Source: Sphingomonadaceae bacterium PASS1 (GTDB lineage Bacteria > Pseudomonadota > Alphaproteobacteria > Sphingomonadales > Sphingomonadaceae). Taken from it: a stretch of 64,000 bases of DNA. Every line of letters begins with the position of its first letter. Position 1 is the first letter of the stretch. The DNA is taken from contig NKIR01000004.1 in NCBI GenBank assembly GCA_002255985.1, positions 159,132-223,131 on the forward strand. The letters run 5' to 3'. The position numbers were made by a program, and so were the translations under genes. The notes beneath the pieces are model-generated. The model had not been told where the DNA came from. It was given only the letters and a program-made list of their open reading frames with translations, and did not search any database. This document shows positions 1-7,801 of this stretch, piece after piece.

Positions 1-114
1 TTGCCCGATCTGTCGATCGAAGGATCGGTAAACAGCCGGACGAGTGCTGGCGGCACGGCACCTATTCGCGTAAAAGAAGCCATCAGTACCGCCAAAAAGG
101 AACTTGAGGCATGA
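1..114 (+). CDS. argH: Argininosuccinate lyase, C-terminal end (partial)
   Basis: The open frame from base 1 to the TGA at 112-114 encodes the last 37 residues of a protein. The stretch SVNSRTSAGGTAPIRVKEAI matches the conserved C-terminal tail of argininosuccinate lyase, which releases arginine and fumarate in the last step of arginine synthesis. The rest of the gene lies left of the window. Its stop overlaps the start of the next gene (ATGA), so the two are probably co-transcribed and translationally coupled. The family call rests on this short tail only. Confidence 0.8.
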   Translation: MPDLSIEGSVNSRTSAGGTAPIRVKEAISTAKKELEA

Positions 115-416
115 AACCGGCGCGCATTACCCTCATCATTGGTGTCGCCCTGTGCGTTGCGGGCTGCGGCAAAGTGGGGGATCTGGAACCACGCACGGGC
201 AATAGCATGCCACCGCAAGCTTATGGCCAGACCATCGACCAAACGGCAAAGCTTCTCACGACCCCATCGGTTCAGGCACGCCCAGCGCGCACCGACGAGC
301 TGCTGAAACGGTCCGATCGGCGCGAAGATGATCCGTTCGACATTCCGCCGGGACAAGAACCCAAACCATTTGACCCCGACAAGACCGATTCGTCCGAAAA
401 AACGCCTTCCAAATAA
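111..416 (+). CDS. Small lipoprotein
   Basis: A 101-residue protein with a lipoprotein signal: positively charged start, hydrophobic stretch, then the lipobox VAGC with the acylated cysteine at residue 19. The mature part is short, hydrophilic and rich in proline, aspartate and lysine, with no domain I recognise. Its ATG overlaps the argH stop, and lysA follows 12 bases after its end, so it sits inside an argH-lipoprotein-lysA transcription unit. Small LptM/YifL-like lipoproteins occur next to lysA in many proteobacteria, and this may be a distant member, but sequence likeness is limited to the signal and the GCGKVGDL-type start of the mature protein. Confidence 0.8.
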   Translation: MKPARITLIIGVALCVAGCGKVGDLEPRTGNSMPPQAYGQTIDQTAKLLTTPSVQARPARTDELLKRSDRREDDPFDIPPGQEPKPFDPDKTDSSEKTPSK

Positions 417-428
417 GTATCCAATCCT

Positions 429-1691
429 ATGAACCATTTTGACCTTAAAAATGGCGTGTTGCACGCCGAAAATGTCGCGCTGCCCGATATTGCGGCGGCG
501 GTGGGCACACCTGTCTATATCTACTCGCGCGCAACGCTGGAGCGGCACGCGCAAGTGTTCCGCGCTGGCTTGTCGGGCCTTGATAACCCGCATTTGGCCT
601 TTGCCGTGAAATCCAATCCGAATTTGGCCGTGCTCAAGGTGCTCGCGCGTCAGGGCTATGGCGCGGATGTTGTGTCCGGCGGCGAAATGGACCGCGCACT
701 TGCCGCAGGCATGGCGCCAGAAGACATCGTGTTTTCGGGCGTTGGCAAGACGGCCGAAGAAATCGTCCGCGCATTGAAGGCAGCTATTGGGCAATTCAAT
801 ATCGAGTCCGAAGAAGAAGGCCGTGAGCTTGCGACGCTTGCGGACGGGTTGAACTATCAGGCGAACGCCGTGCTGCGTATCAATCCCGATGTCGACGCTG
901 GGACACATGGCAAAATTTCAACAGGGAAAGCCGACAATAAATTCGGCGTGGGCATTCACCGTGCCACGGAAATTTATGGCCGCTTAAATGCGTTGCCTGG
1001 ACTGAATATGCGCGGTGTTGCGGTGCATATCGGCAGCCAGTTGACTAGCCTGGAGCCGCTGGAGACAGCGTTCGCAAAGGTGGGTGCGCTGGTGCAGGAT
1101 TTGCGCGACCAAGGCCACAAAGTTACCCATGTTGACTTGGGCGGCGGCCTTGGCGTGCGCTATCGTGATGGTGACAATCCCCCTGAACCCGCCGAATATG
1201 GCGCGATGATTGCGCGCGTGACCAAGGACTGGGGCGTGCGTTTGATGTTCGAACCCGGCCGTGTCATCGCCGGAAACGCGGGCGTCCTGCTGACACGCGT
1301 TATTCGCGTCAAGCCCGGATCCGGCAATGCACCCTTTGCCATTGTCGATGCCGCGATGAATGACTTGGCGCGGCCCGCGCTGTACGACGCGTGGCATGAT
1401 TTTGACGCGGTGGAACCAAACGGCCGCAAAATGACCGCCAACATTGTCGGCCCAGTCTGTGAAACCGGCGATACATTTGCCATGGGCCGCGAAATCGATG
1501 TCGTTGAGGCCAATGACCTCGCGATATTCCGCACAGCGGGCGCTTATGGGGCGACCATGGCAAGCACCTATAACAGCCGCGGCCTCGTTCCCGAAGTGCT
1601 CGTCGACGGCGATAAATTCGCCGTTGTTGCGGAACGTATTTCGCCCGAGACCATTTTGGCGGCCGAGCATGTGCCCGACTGGCTGAAATAA
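429..1691 (+). CDS. lysA: Diaminopimelate decarboxylase
   Basis: A 420-residue, full-length PLP enzyme of the alanine racemase-like decarboxylase fold. It removes CO2 from meso-diaminopimelate to give L-lysine, the final step of lysine synthesis. The PLP lysine is K61 in AFAVKSNPN. Also visible are HIGSQ, the GGGLG phosphate-binding loop, FEPGR, and the VCETGD motif that contributes an active-site cysteine across the dimer. It follows the small lipoprotein by 12 bases and is followed by a CysG-like gene after 10 bases, consistent with an operon. Confidence 0.97.
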   Translation: MNHFDLKNGVLHAENVALPDIAAAVGTPVYIYSRATLERHAQVFRAGLSGLDNPHLAFAVKSNPNLAVLKVLARQGYGADVVSGGEMDRALAAGMAPEDIVFSGVGKTAEEIVRALKAAIGQFNIESEEEGRELATLADGLNYQANAVLRINPDVDAGTHGKISTGKADNKFGVGIHRATEIYGRLNALPGLNMRGVAVHIGSQLTSLEPLETAFAKVGALVQDLRDQGHKVTHVDLGGGLGVRYRDGDNPPEPAEYGAMIARVTKDWGVRLMFEPGRVIAGNAGVLLTRVIRVKPGSGNAPFAIVDAAMNDLARPALYDAWHDFDAVEPNGRKMTANIVGPVCETGDTFAMGREIDVVEANDLAIFRTAGAYGATMASTYNSRGLVPEVLVDGDKFAVVAERISPETILAAEHVPDWLK

Positions 1692-1701
1692 GGATAAAGA
1701 T

Positions 1702-2481
1702 TTGGATCAGCTCCCCATTTTCGTAAATCTGAAGGGCCGAAATGTCATTTTGGTCGGTGAAGGCGAAATGGCGGATGCGAAACGAAGGCTCATCGAACGC
1801 GCGGGCGGCATCTGCGTCGATGCCGCCGATCGCGCGGCACGCATTGCCTTCGTGGCAATCGCGGAAGAAGGCGAAGCCCGCTCCGCTGCTGACGAATTGA
1901 AAGCCCGTGGATTGCTGGTGAACGTCGTCGATCGCCCGGAAATCTGCGATTTTACAACACCGGCGATTGTCGACCGGACCCCCGTGTTGATTGCAGTCGG
2001 CACCGGCGGCGCGTCGGCTGGCATGGCCAAGGCCATTCGCCAGCGTATCGAAACATTGCTGCCTGAAACATTGGGTCCGCTGGCCGAGGCCATTTCCGGC
2101 GCCCGCAGCAAAATTCGCGCGCGTTGGTCCGAAGGGCCCGAGCGCCGACGTGCATTGGATCAGGGTTTCGCCGCTGGTGGGATGCTTGACCCGTTCGGCA
2201 CGCATGACGACGCGACGGTCGACAATTGGATTATGGAGGCAGAAAATCTAAAGGGCCACCGGTTGATCGAAATTGCATTGCTCTCCGCCGATCCCGACGA
2301 CCTTACGTTGCTCACAGCGCGGCTCCTTGGCGAAGCGGATAATGTGTTTCATGACCCCGGCGTGCCAGCGGCCATCCTCAATCGCGCGCGTGCCGATGCC
2401 GTTCGGCACCCAAGTGCACCACCAGCGGCACCGCCCGAAGGCCTGTCATTGTTCCTGCGGTTGCCGTTGGCGCAAGGATAG
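1702..2481 (+). CDS. Precorrin-2 dehydrogenase/ferrochelatase-type protein (CysG N-terminal half)
   Basis: 259 residues starting at TTG (MDQLPIFVNLKGRN). The N-terminal half matches the NAD-binding siroheme synthase module of CysG/Met8, which oxidises precorrin-2 and inserts iron to make siroheme. Seen are the start-proximal VILVGEGEMA nucleotide loop and the conserved PAIVDRTPVLIAVGTGGASAG region. After about residue 180, the stretch IEIALLSADPDDLTLLTARL looks like the beginning of a uroporphyrinogen-III methyltransferase domain whose GxGPGD loop has decayed, and the protein stops some 70 residues later. The methyltransferase half of CysG is therefore absent. Siroheme would serve sulfite or nitrite reductase, neither of which is in the window. 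Confidence 0.8.
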   Translation: MDQLPIFVNLKGRNVILVGEGEMADAKRRLIERAGGICVDAADRAARIAFVAIAEEGEARSAADELKARGLLVNVVDRPEICDFTTPAIVDRTPVLIAVGTGGASAGMAKAIRQRIETLLPETLGPLAEAISGARSKIRARWSEGPERRRALDQGFAAGGMLDPFGTHDDATVDNWIMEAENLKGHRLIEIALLSADPDDLTLLTARLLGEADNVFHDPGVPAAILNRARADAVRHPSAPPAAPPEGLSLFLRLPLAQG

Positions 2482-2519
2482 GGCATGACGACAGCGTAAA
2501 TAGTCGCAAGGTCTTCATT

Positions 2520-3329
2520 GTGTCCGCTTTCCCCTCTAAAATTTGCTTTTACGGCTGTGGTAATATGGGGGGTGCCATACTGCGCGGTTGGCTTGCTGCC
2601 GATGTCGGACCCGCCACCTTCCACATCATCGATCCGGTTGCCGAAAACCTGCCAGAGGGCGTCCATGTCCATCGGTCGTCTGCGGCATTGGACGCGACCT
2701 TTGATGTCGTAATACTGGGTATCAAGCCGCAGCTTTTGGCCGAACTGGCGCCAGAAATAGCGCAGATACTGGCCCCCGGGGCGACATTGATATCTATACT
2801 TGCCGGGACAACGACTGATACGCTGTCCGCGTGTTTTCCGGATGCGCGCATCATCCGGCTGATGCCCAATTTGGCCGCCGCGATTGGCAAGTCCCCACTT
2901 GGTGTTTTTGCGCCACATGACGACGCGCAGCAACGGGTAGAGATGGCATCGTTATTGGCTCCGCTGGGTGCGGTTATCTGGATCGACGAAGAAGCGCATA
3001 TGGACGCCGTAACGGCGCTTGCCGGGTCCGGGCCAGCGTTCGTCTATCGCTTTATTGACGCACTGACCCAAGGTGGTGAAGCCGCCGGATTGCCGCGTGA
3101 TGTTGCCGCACAACTGGCGCTGGCGATGACCGAGGGCGCAGCTATATTGGCCGCGACTTCATCGGAAACGCCAACGGATCTGGCGCGGCGCGTGACCAGT
3201 CCGGGCGGCACCACAGCCGCAGGGCTCGCTGTGCTGGATTCAGATTCGGCGTTGAACATATTGATGACCGATACATTGCGCGCCGCACGTGACCGGGGCG
3301 CCGAACTGGCCAAGGGAGACGCGACGTGA
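2520..3329 (+). CDS. proC: Pyrroline-5-carboxylate reductase
   Basis: 269 residues from a GTG start. It reduces 1-pyrroline-5-carboxylate to proline with NAD(P)H. The Rossmann loop GCGNMG is at residues 12-17, and the family signature RVTSPGGTTAAGL lies near the C-terminus. Length is normal for the family. The last four bases (GTGA) overlap the GTG start of the downstream amidase, which points to translational coupling. No ATG start lies closer to the conserved N-terminus, which supports GTG. Confidence 0.95.
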   Translation: MSAFPSKICFYGCGNMGGAILRGWLAADVGPATFHIIDPVAENLPEGVHVHRSSAALDATFDVVILGIKPQLLAELAPEIAQILAPGATLISILAGTTTDTLSACFPDARIIRLMPNLAAAIGKSPLGVFAPHDDAQQRVEMASLLAPLGAVIWIDEEAHMDAVTALAGSGPAFVYRFIDALTQGGEAAGLPRDVAAQLALAMTEGAAILAATSSETPTDLARRVTSPGGTTAAGLAVLDSDSALNILMTDTLRAARDRGAELAKGDAT

Positions 3330-4933
3330 AGTTTAAAATTGCCCTCATCTTAAGCTGCGTCAGTGTTGCATCGTCGGTGTCCGCAATGGCCGCGACGCCG
3401 CCGTCAACTGAACAGGCATCTGCCAACCTTTCCAAGGCTGGCCCCATCGAAACTTTGGACCTCTCGCAATTGGCCGATGGCATTGATGATGGCGCGCTGA
3501 ACAGCGAAGCGATTACGGCGGCCTATCTGGCGCGGATTGCGGCGGTGGATGACAGCGGCCCCATGCTGAATGCGGTCATCGCCACTTTCCCCGATGCGAT
3601 TGAACAGGCGCGCGCAATGGATGCGGAACTGCTTGCCGGCAAATATCGTGGGCCAATGCATGGTATTCCGGTGTTGGTGAAGGACAATGTCGAAGTGGCC
3701 GGACCCATCGCGACGACTGCGGGGTCATTAGCCTTGGCTGGCAATATCACCAATCGTGATGCACCGCTGATTGCTAGGTTGCGCGCGGCGGGCGCGGTCA
3801 TTCTTGGTAAAACCAATTTGAGCGAATGGGCCAACATCCGTTCGGATAACTCCACAAGCGGATGGAGCGCAGTGGGCGGCCTCACAAAGAACCCACACGC
3901 GCTTGACCGAAACAGCTGCGGTTCGTCCAGCGGCAGTGGTTCGGCAACGGCTGCGGGCCTTGCCGCAGGCAGCATTGGGACTGAAACCGATGGGTCGATC
4001 ACCTGCCCCGCTGGCGTCAATGGCGTGGTCGGGTTTAAACCCACCGTCGGCTTGGTTTCGCGCCGCTATGTCGTGCCCATCAGCCACAGCCAGGACACCG
4101 CTGGCCCCATGACGCGTTCGGTCCGTGATGCCGCCATCATGCTCACGGCAATGGCAGGCACCGATCCGCAGGACACCGCAACCACCGATGCGGACACATG
4201 GCGCGGCGATTACAGCAAGGGCCTTTCTGTCGATGGGCTAAAAGGCACGCGCATTGGCGTTCTTCGTGCACCCAATGTCGACGCCGCATTGTTCGATGCC
4301 GCACTTGCCACATTGAAGGCTGGCGGCGCAGAAATCGTCATGCTGGACGGCAGCAAAATTGATCGCCAGAAAATTGGACAAGGCGAATTCAAGGTCCTGC
4401 TGGCAGAATTAACGGCGGACCTCGCAAGCTATTTGCAAGGCCTGCCCCAAGGCCTCGTTCCTCATAAAACGCTTGCGGATGTCATTGCGTTCAACAAGGC
4501 CCATGCCGACAAGGAATTGCAGTATTTTGGACAGGACATATTTGAGACCGCCGACAAAGAAGCGGGGCTAGACGACCCCGACTATTTGCAAGCGTTGGCA
4601 ACGTCGCGTGGTCTTGCCTCGGGCGCGCTCAATCAGTTTTTTGCCAATGACAAGGTTGATGTCATCATCGCCCAGACCAATGGTCCGGCGTGGCTGTCCA
4701 CGCTTGGCAAAGGCGATGCCTTTTCGGGGCCAAGCGCAAGCCAATTGCCAGCCGTTGCCGGCTTCCCGCATTTGACGGTGCCCATGGGTCTGTCTGCTGG
4801 CCTGCCGGTCGGGTTAAGCTTCATTGGGCCCAAGTGGCATGACCATAAGGTGTTGAAGGCAGGGTATGCCTATGAGCAGCTTTCAAAAGCACGTGTTACG
4901 CCGCAATTGCGGCCAACTTTAGGAAGCAAATAA
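3326..4933 (+). CDS. Secreted amidase (amidase signature family)
   Basis: 535 residues from a GTG overlapping the proC stop. Residues 1-22 form a Sec-type signal peptide ending SVSAMAA. The mature protein has the amidase signature: lysine K119 in GIPVLVKDN, the serine-rich GSSSGSGSA loop around 199-207, and the nucleophile S224 in TDGSIT. This is the Ser-cisSer-Lys triad that hydrolyses linear amides. The signal peptide indicates a periplasmic enzyme, not the glutamyl-tRNA amidotransferase subunit GatA. The substrate cannot be read from the sequence. Its TAA overlaps the ATG of the next gene. Confidence 0.9.
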   Translation: MKFKIALILSCVSVASSVSAMAATPPSTEQASANLSKAGPIETLDLSQLADGIDDGALNSEAITAAYLARIAAVDDSGPMLNAVIATFPDAIEQARAMDAELLAGKYRGPMHGIPVLVKDNVEVAGPIATTAGSLALAGNITNRDAPLIARLRAAGAVILGKTNLSEWANIRSDNSTSGWSAVGGLTKNPHALDRNSCGSSSGSGSATAAGLAAGSIGTETDGSITCPAGVNGVVGFKPTVGLVSRRYVVPISHSQDTAGPMTRSVRDAAIMLTAMAGTDPQDTATTDADTWRGDYSKGLSVDGLKGTRIGVLRAPNVDAALFDAALATLKAGGAEIVMLDGSKIDRQKIGQGEFKVLLAELTADLASYLQGLPQGLVPHKTLADVIAFNKAHADKELQYFGQDIFETADKEAGLDDPDYLQALATSRGLASGALNQFFANDKVDVIIAQTNGPAWLSTLGKGDAFSGPSASQLPAVAGFPHLTVPMGLSAGLPVGLSFIGPKWHDHKVLKAGYAYEQLSKARVTPQLRPTLGSK

Positions 4934-5406
4934 TGGTTTCGCGAGGACCCGATCTGGGCACTTTGTTACCCCCCGGCGCTGGCTTCGACCCCGCAATGGT
5001 CAACAAGGTGATGGGCCAATTTGGCCATGGCGGTTTCCTTAACATGCAATATGTGGGTCATGGTGCCGACTGGGTAGAGCTCTCCATCGACTGGCGCGAG
5101 GACCTTGTTGCAGATCCTAATACGGGTATCCTTGCGTCGGCTGTCATCATTAGCTTGATGGACAACGCCACCAGCATGTCAATTTGGACCAAGCTCGGCG
5201 AATTCAGGCCGCAAGCGACCATGGACCTGCGTATCGACTATTTGCGACCGTCTCCTTCAGGCAAGCGGGTATATGGCCGTGGCATCTGCTATCATTTGAC
5301 CAACAGCATCGGCTTCGTTCGTGGCTTTGCCCATAATGGTAATCCAGACGAGCCGTTGGCGCATGCAAGCGGCACATTCATTCGTACCGGGGACCGGGTA
5401 TCATGA
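4933..5406 (+). CDS. PaaI-family hotdog thioesterase
   Basis: 157 residues. The central SAVIISLMDNATSMSIW segment and the following TMDLRIDYLRP strand are typical of the PaaI/4HBT hotdog fold, which hydrolyses acyl-CoA thioesters. It starts at an ATG sharing one base with the amidase stop, and its own TGA overlaps the ATG of a second hotdog protein. The two thioesterases may form a heteromer or be ancient duplicates. They are only moderately alike, and the substrate is unknown. Confidence 0.85.
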   Translation: MVSRGPDLGTLLPPGAGFDPAMVNKVMGQFGHGGFLNMQYVGHGADWVELSIDWREDLVADPNTGILASAVIISLMDNATSMSIWTKLGEFRPQATMDLRIDYLRPSPSGKRVYGRGICYHLTNSIGFVRGFAHNGNPDEPLAHASGTFIRTGDRVS

Positions 5407-5819
5407 CCGATACCGCATATCCTCTTCCGCCTTATGCCCAAGCGTTGAATATGACGGTCGTTGACGAAATCGACGGTGCGCCAGTGATCGGCATGCCCTT
5501 TGCCGACCGTGTGCAAGGCCGTCCGGGGTTTCTTCATGGCGGCGCGATTTCCGGATTGCTGGAAATCGCGGCCATTGCCGCCGTTCACCGCGCGTTACAG
5601 GCCAAGGGTAGCGATTCCGCCATCAAACAAGTCAATGTCACGGTCGACTTCATGCGCGGCGGGTTAGGCCAGATGACCTATGCGGTGGGCGAGGTAACGC
5701 GCCTTGGCCGCACGATGGCCAATGTCGAGGCCCGCGCGTGGCAGGATGATCGGGATAAGCCCATCGCCATGGGCCATATGCACTATTTGATTAAGGCCAA
5801 GCGCGAAGACGCGACCTGA
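5403..5819 (+). CDS. PaaI-family hotdog thioesterase
   Basis: 138 residues. The pattern FLHGGAISGLLEIAAIAAV followed by QVNVTVDFMRGG matches the PaaI thioesterase family, with the active-site acidic residue expected in the GGAISGLLE helix. It overlaps the preceding thioesterase gene by four bases (ATGA) and ends the plus-strand run that began at argH. The next gene is convergent and starts only 2 bases after this stop, so the transcripts must overlap or end within coding sequence. Confidence 0.85.
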   Translation: MTDTAYPLPPYAQALNMTVVDEIDGAPVIGMPFADRVQGRPGFLHGGAISGLLEIAAIAAVHRALQAKGSDSAIKQVNVTVDFMRGGLGQMTYAVGEVTRLGRTMANVEARAWQDDRDKPIAMGHMHYLIKAKREDAT

Positions 5820-5821
5820 CG

Positions 5822-6334
5822 TTACGCTTCGCCGTGTGTTTCGATGAGCGCGCTGGCTATGGCTTCTTCGGGTGATTTGTCGCCCCAGATGATGAACTGG
5901 AACACCGGATAGAAACGTTCGCATTCATCAATCGCGACGTCGATGATGGTTTGTGCCTGATCCACACCCAACAACCCATTGGGCGCCATCAAACTGCCAT
6001 GGCGGAACAACAATATGCCGTTCGCGGACCACATGTCGAAATGCCCAAGCCACAATTGTTCATTGATAAGGCCAAGCGCAGTGTAAACGCTCACGCGCTT
6101 GTCCGCTGGTACGGTGATATCAGGCAGGATGATAAGCTGGAGCGCATTGTCATCTTCACGCCAGATCGCGCGGATCTGATAGCTTGCCCAACTGCCCTTA
6201 TACTCGGCGGTAATCTCGTCTTCGCCCTCAAGCTCGAAAGACCAACCACGCGCTTCGAACAAAGCGGCGAGCATGTCTACGGGCGCGGATTCGTCCCGTT
6301 CAAATTGCTCATATTGTTCGTCTGCATCATGCAT
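5822..6334 (-). CDS. YbjN domain-containing protein
   Basis: About 170 residues if it starts at MHDADEQYEQ (ATG at 6334). The frame extends upstream to 6415, but those residues are basic and unlike the family. The core (LFEARGWSFELEGEDEITAEY followed by a mixed strand/helix region) matches YbjN-type proteins, which have a type III secretion chaperone-like fold and are linked in enterobacteria to motility and stress. It lies on the minus strand upstream of proC-type neighbours and downstream of ubiK, an arrangement common in sphingomonads. No catalytic motif is visible. Confidence 0.8.
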   Translation of the reverse strand: MHDADEQYEQFERDESAPVDMLAALFEARGWSFELEGEDEITAEYKGSWASYQIRAIWREDDNALQLIILPDITVPADKRVSVYTALGLINEQLWLGHFDMWSANGILLFRHGSLMAPNGLLGVDQAQTIIDVAIDECERFYPVFQFIIWGDKSPEEAIASALIETHGEA

Positions 6335-6464
6335 ATTGATTGTGCCCGTCGTGATGCCAGCGAGTCTGCCTCTTGACTGACTCACGCGCAAGGGGCTTGC
6401 GGCCATGCGCAACACAAGCCTGTGGGCCGACTGTGGAAAAGTTCAAATCGGACGGATTATGGAC

Positions 6465-6761
6465 TTATTTGGAAGGCTTGGCCTTTACGGGCGCAGCGCC
6501 GCCTTTCGCCTTAAGCGCGGCTTCCAACGCAGACACGCGCTTACCAAGCGCATCGGCTTCGGCACGGGCATTTGCCGCGAGTGTTTTTACGGCGTCAAAT
6601 TCTTCACGCGACACGAGGTCCAGACCGCCTGCCCATTCGCGGGCGCGTTCACGCATGCTCGCTTCGGCTTCGCGGCCCATGCCAGCAACTGTTCCGGCAA
6701 CACCATTCAGTACCTTGGCCAAATCATCAAAAATGCGCTTTTCGCTTTGCATGTCATTCAC
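6465..6761 (-). CDS. ubiK: Ubiquinone biosynthesis accessory factor UbiK
   Basis: 98 residues of the YqiC/BMFP family: an amphipathic helix (FDDLAKVLNGVAGTVAGM), a linker, then a coiled coil (residues about 50-85, VSREEFDAVKTLAANARAEA) and a Lys/Ala/Pro tail. The family assists the soluble Ubi complex that makes ubiquinone aerobically and binds membranes. GGAG lies just before the ATG. It is flanked on the same strand by tspO upstream and the YbjN gene downstream. Confidence 0.85.
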   Translation of the reverse strand: MNDMQSEKRIFDDLAKVLNGVAGTVAGMGREAEASMRERAREWAGGLDLVSREEFDAVKTLAANARAEADALGKRVSALEAALKAKGGAAPVKAKPSK

Positions 6762-6779
6762 TCCATTGCGGTCAGGGGG

Positions 6780-7340
6780 TTAACCGCCATTGTCTATCTG
6801 GGAACTCGTAGCGGGCACGTAAAGGCTTTCTGCATCAGGATTCAACTGATCGATCTGAAAATTCAGTATCGATGCAAAGCTAATCCACACCAAATAGGGC
6901 ACCATCAAGCACGCGGCAGCCTTGCGAACCTGCGCAAATGCGAATGTTGTAGCAATAGCGACAACCAACATAGCGATGATGATGAAAAACGCTGCCGTCA
7001 CTTCATGCTGCCCAAAAAATATAGGCGACCAACTGAGGTTGAGCACAAATTGGAAAAGGAACAGGCCAATCGCGATATTGCGGAACCGCGCGCCGCGCGC
7101 GTGGAGCACCATCGCAAATGCCAGCCCCATCAACAAATATAATGTTGGCCAAACCACACCGAACACCCAGCCCGGTGGCTGAATGTCTGGTTTAATCAAA
7201 GTTTGATACCAAGCGTTGTCGGCGGTTGACCCTGACATGGTGCCAGAGAGAAAACCAAGAAGCATGGTGAGCGGAATAACAAACAACGCCCAACGCAATA
7301 ACGACATACGAAGCTGCGATGCGGATGCGATCTGGTTCAT
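6780..7340 (-). CDS. tspO: TspO/MBR family membrane protein
   Basis: 186 residues with five predicted membrane segments. The sequence contains WYQTLIKPDIQPPGWVFGVVW and LNLSWSPIFF, both diagnostic of the tryptophan-rich TspO/translocator-protein family. In alphaproteobacteria TspO binds porphyrins and modulates tetrapyrrole and photosynthesis-gene regulation. The N-terminus carries about 20 extra residues before the first membrane segment. It is directly upstream of ubiK on the minus strand (18 bases), so the two may be co-transcribed. Confidence 0.9.
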   Translation of the reverse strand: MNQIASASQLRMSLLRWALFVIPLTMLLGFLSGTMSGSTADNAWYQTLIKPDIQPPGWVFGVVWPTLYLLMGLAFAMVLHARGARFRNIAIGLFLFQFVLNLSWSPIFFGQHEVTAAFFIIIAMLVVAIATTFAFAQVRKAAACLMVPYLVWISFASILNFQIDQLNPDAESLYVPATSSQIDNGG

Positions 7341-7411
7341 ATTATGGTTCCAAGCGTGTTGCGCGATTCGGGGGAAACGCCGTTAGTCAACACAGTAGCA
7401 CTCAGCCACAA

Positions 7412-7450
7412 TAGAACAAGGCCGCCCACCACTTGGGGCAGACGGCCATT
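7412..7450 (-). terminator. Probable terminator after the 7491-7790 gene
   Basis: Read on the minus strand, GGCCG pairs with CGGCC (7443-7447 and 7420-7424), with extra GGG/CCC pairing inside, followed by TTGTTC. It sits 40-80 bases downstream of the M16-protease-linked gene and before tspO. The stem has a bulge and the T tract is weak. Confidence 0.45.
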
Positions 7451-7490
7451 TGTCTCAATTCAGGGCGCGGAGACCGGCCCCGATTGTAAT

Positions 7491-7790
7491 TTACTTACGT
7501 GTGCCCGACAGGCCCATCGAACCAAAGGCACCCGCCTTTACTTCACCGGTGATAGCATCGCCCGAAACGGTTGCAGTGGCATCAAGATGCATTGGCATTG
7601 GAACAGTGATGTCCATGCCCCAGCTCAACGTATCGCCATCGACGGTGCCGCTGGCGATGTCCATTGCACCAAGGCCACCCGACATGTTGCCCGAAAAGCT
7701 GCCGCCGTCGCTGTTGACGGTCAAAACGGCCTTTTGGTCACCCATTGGGGTCTTGATTGTTACGTCCCATTGACCATCAACTGCTGCCAT
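7491..7790 (-). CDS. Small conserved beta-rich protein of unknown function
   Basis: 99 residues with no signal peptide or membrane segment. It consists of alternating short strands and Gly/Asp turns (GQWDVTIKTPMGDQKAVLTV, then repeats of the form SGTVDGDTLSW and ATVSGDAITGEV), suggesting a small beta-barrel or sandwich. It starts 11 bases after the stop of the M16 protease gene on the same strand, so it is probably the last gene of that operon. I recognise the repeat style from domains appended to amidohydrolases and other enzymes, but no function is assigned. Confidence 0.75.
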   Translation of the reverse strand: MAAVDGQWDVTIKTPMGDQKAVLTVNSDGGSFSGNMSGGLGAMDIASGTVDGDTLSWGMDITVPMPMHLDATATVSGDAITGEVKAGAFGSMGLSGTRK

Positions 7791-7801
7791 ATTCTTGCTC
7801 C

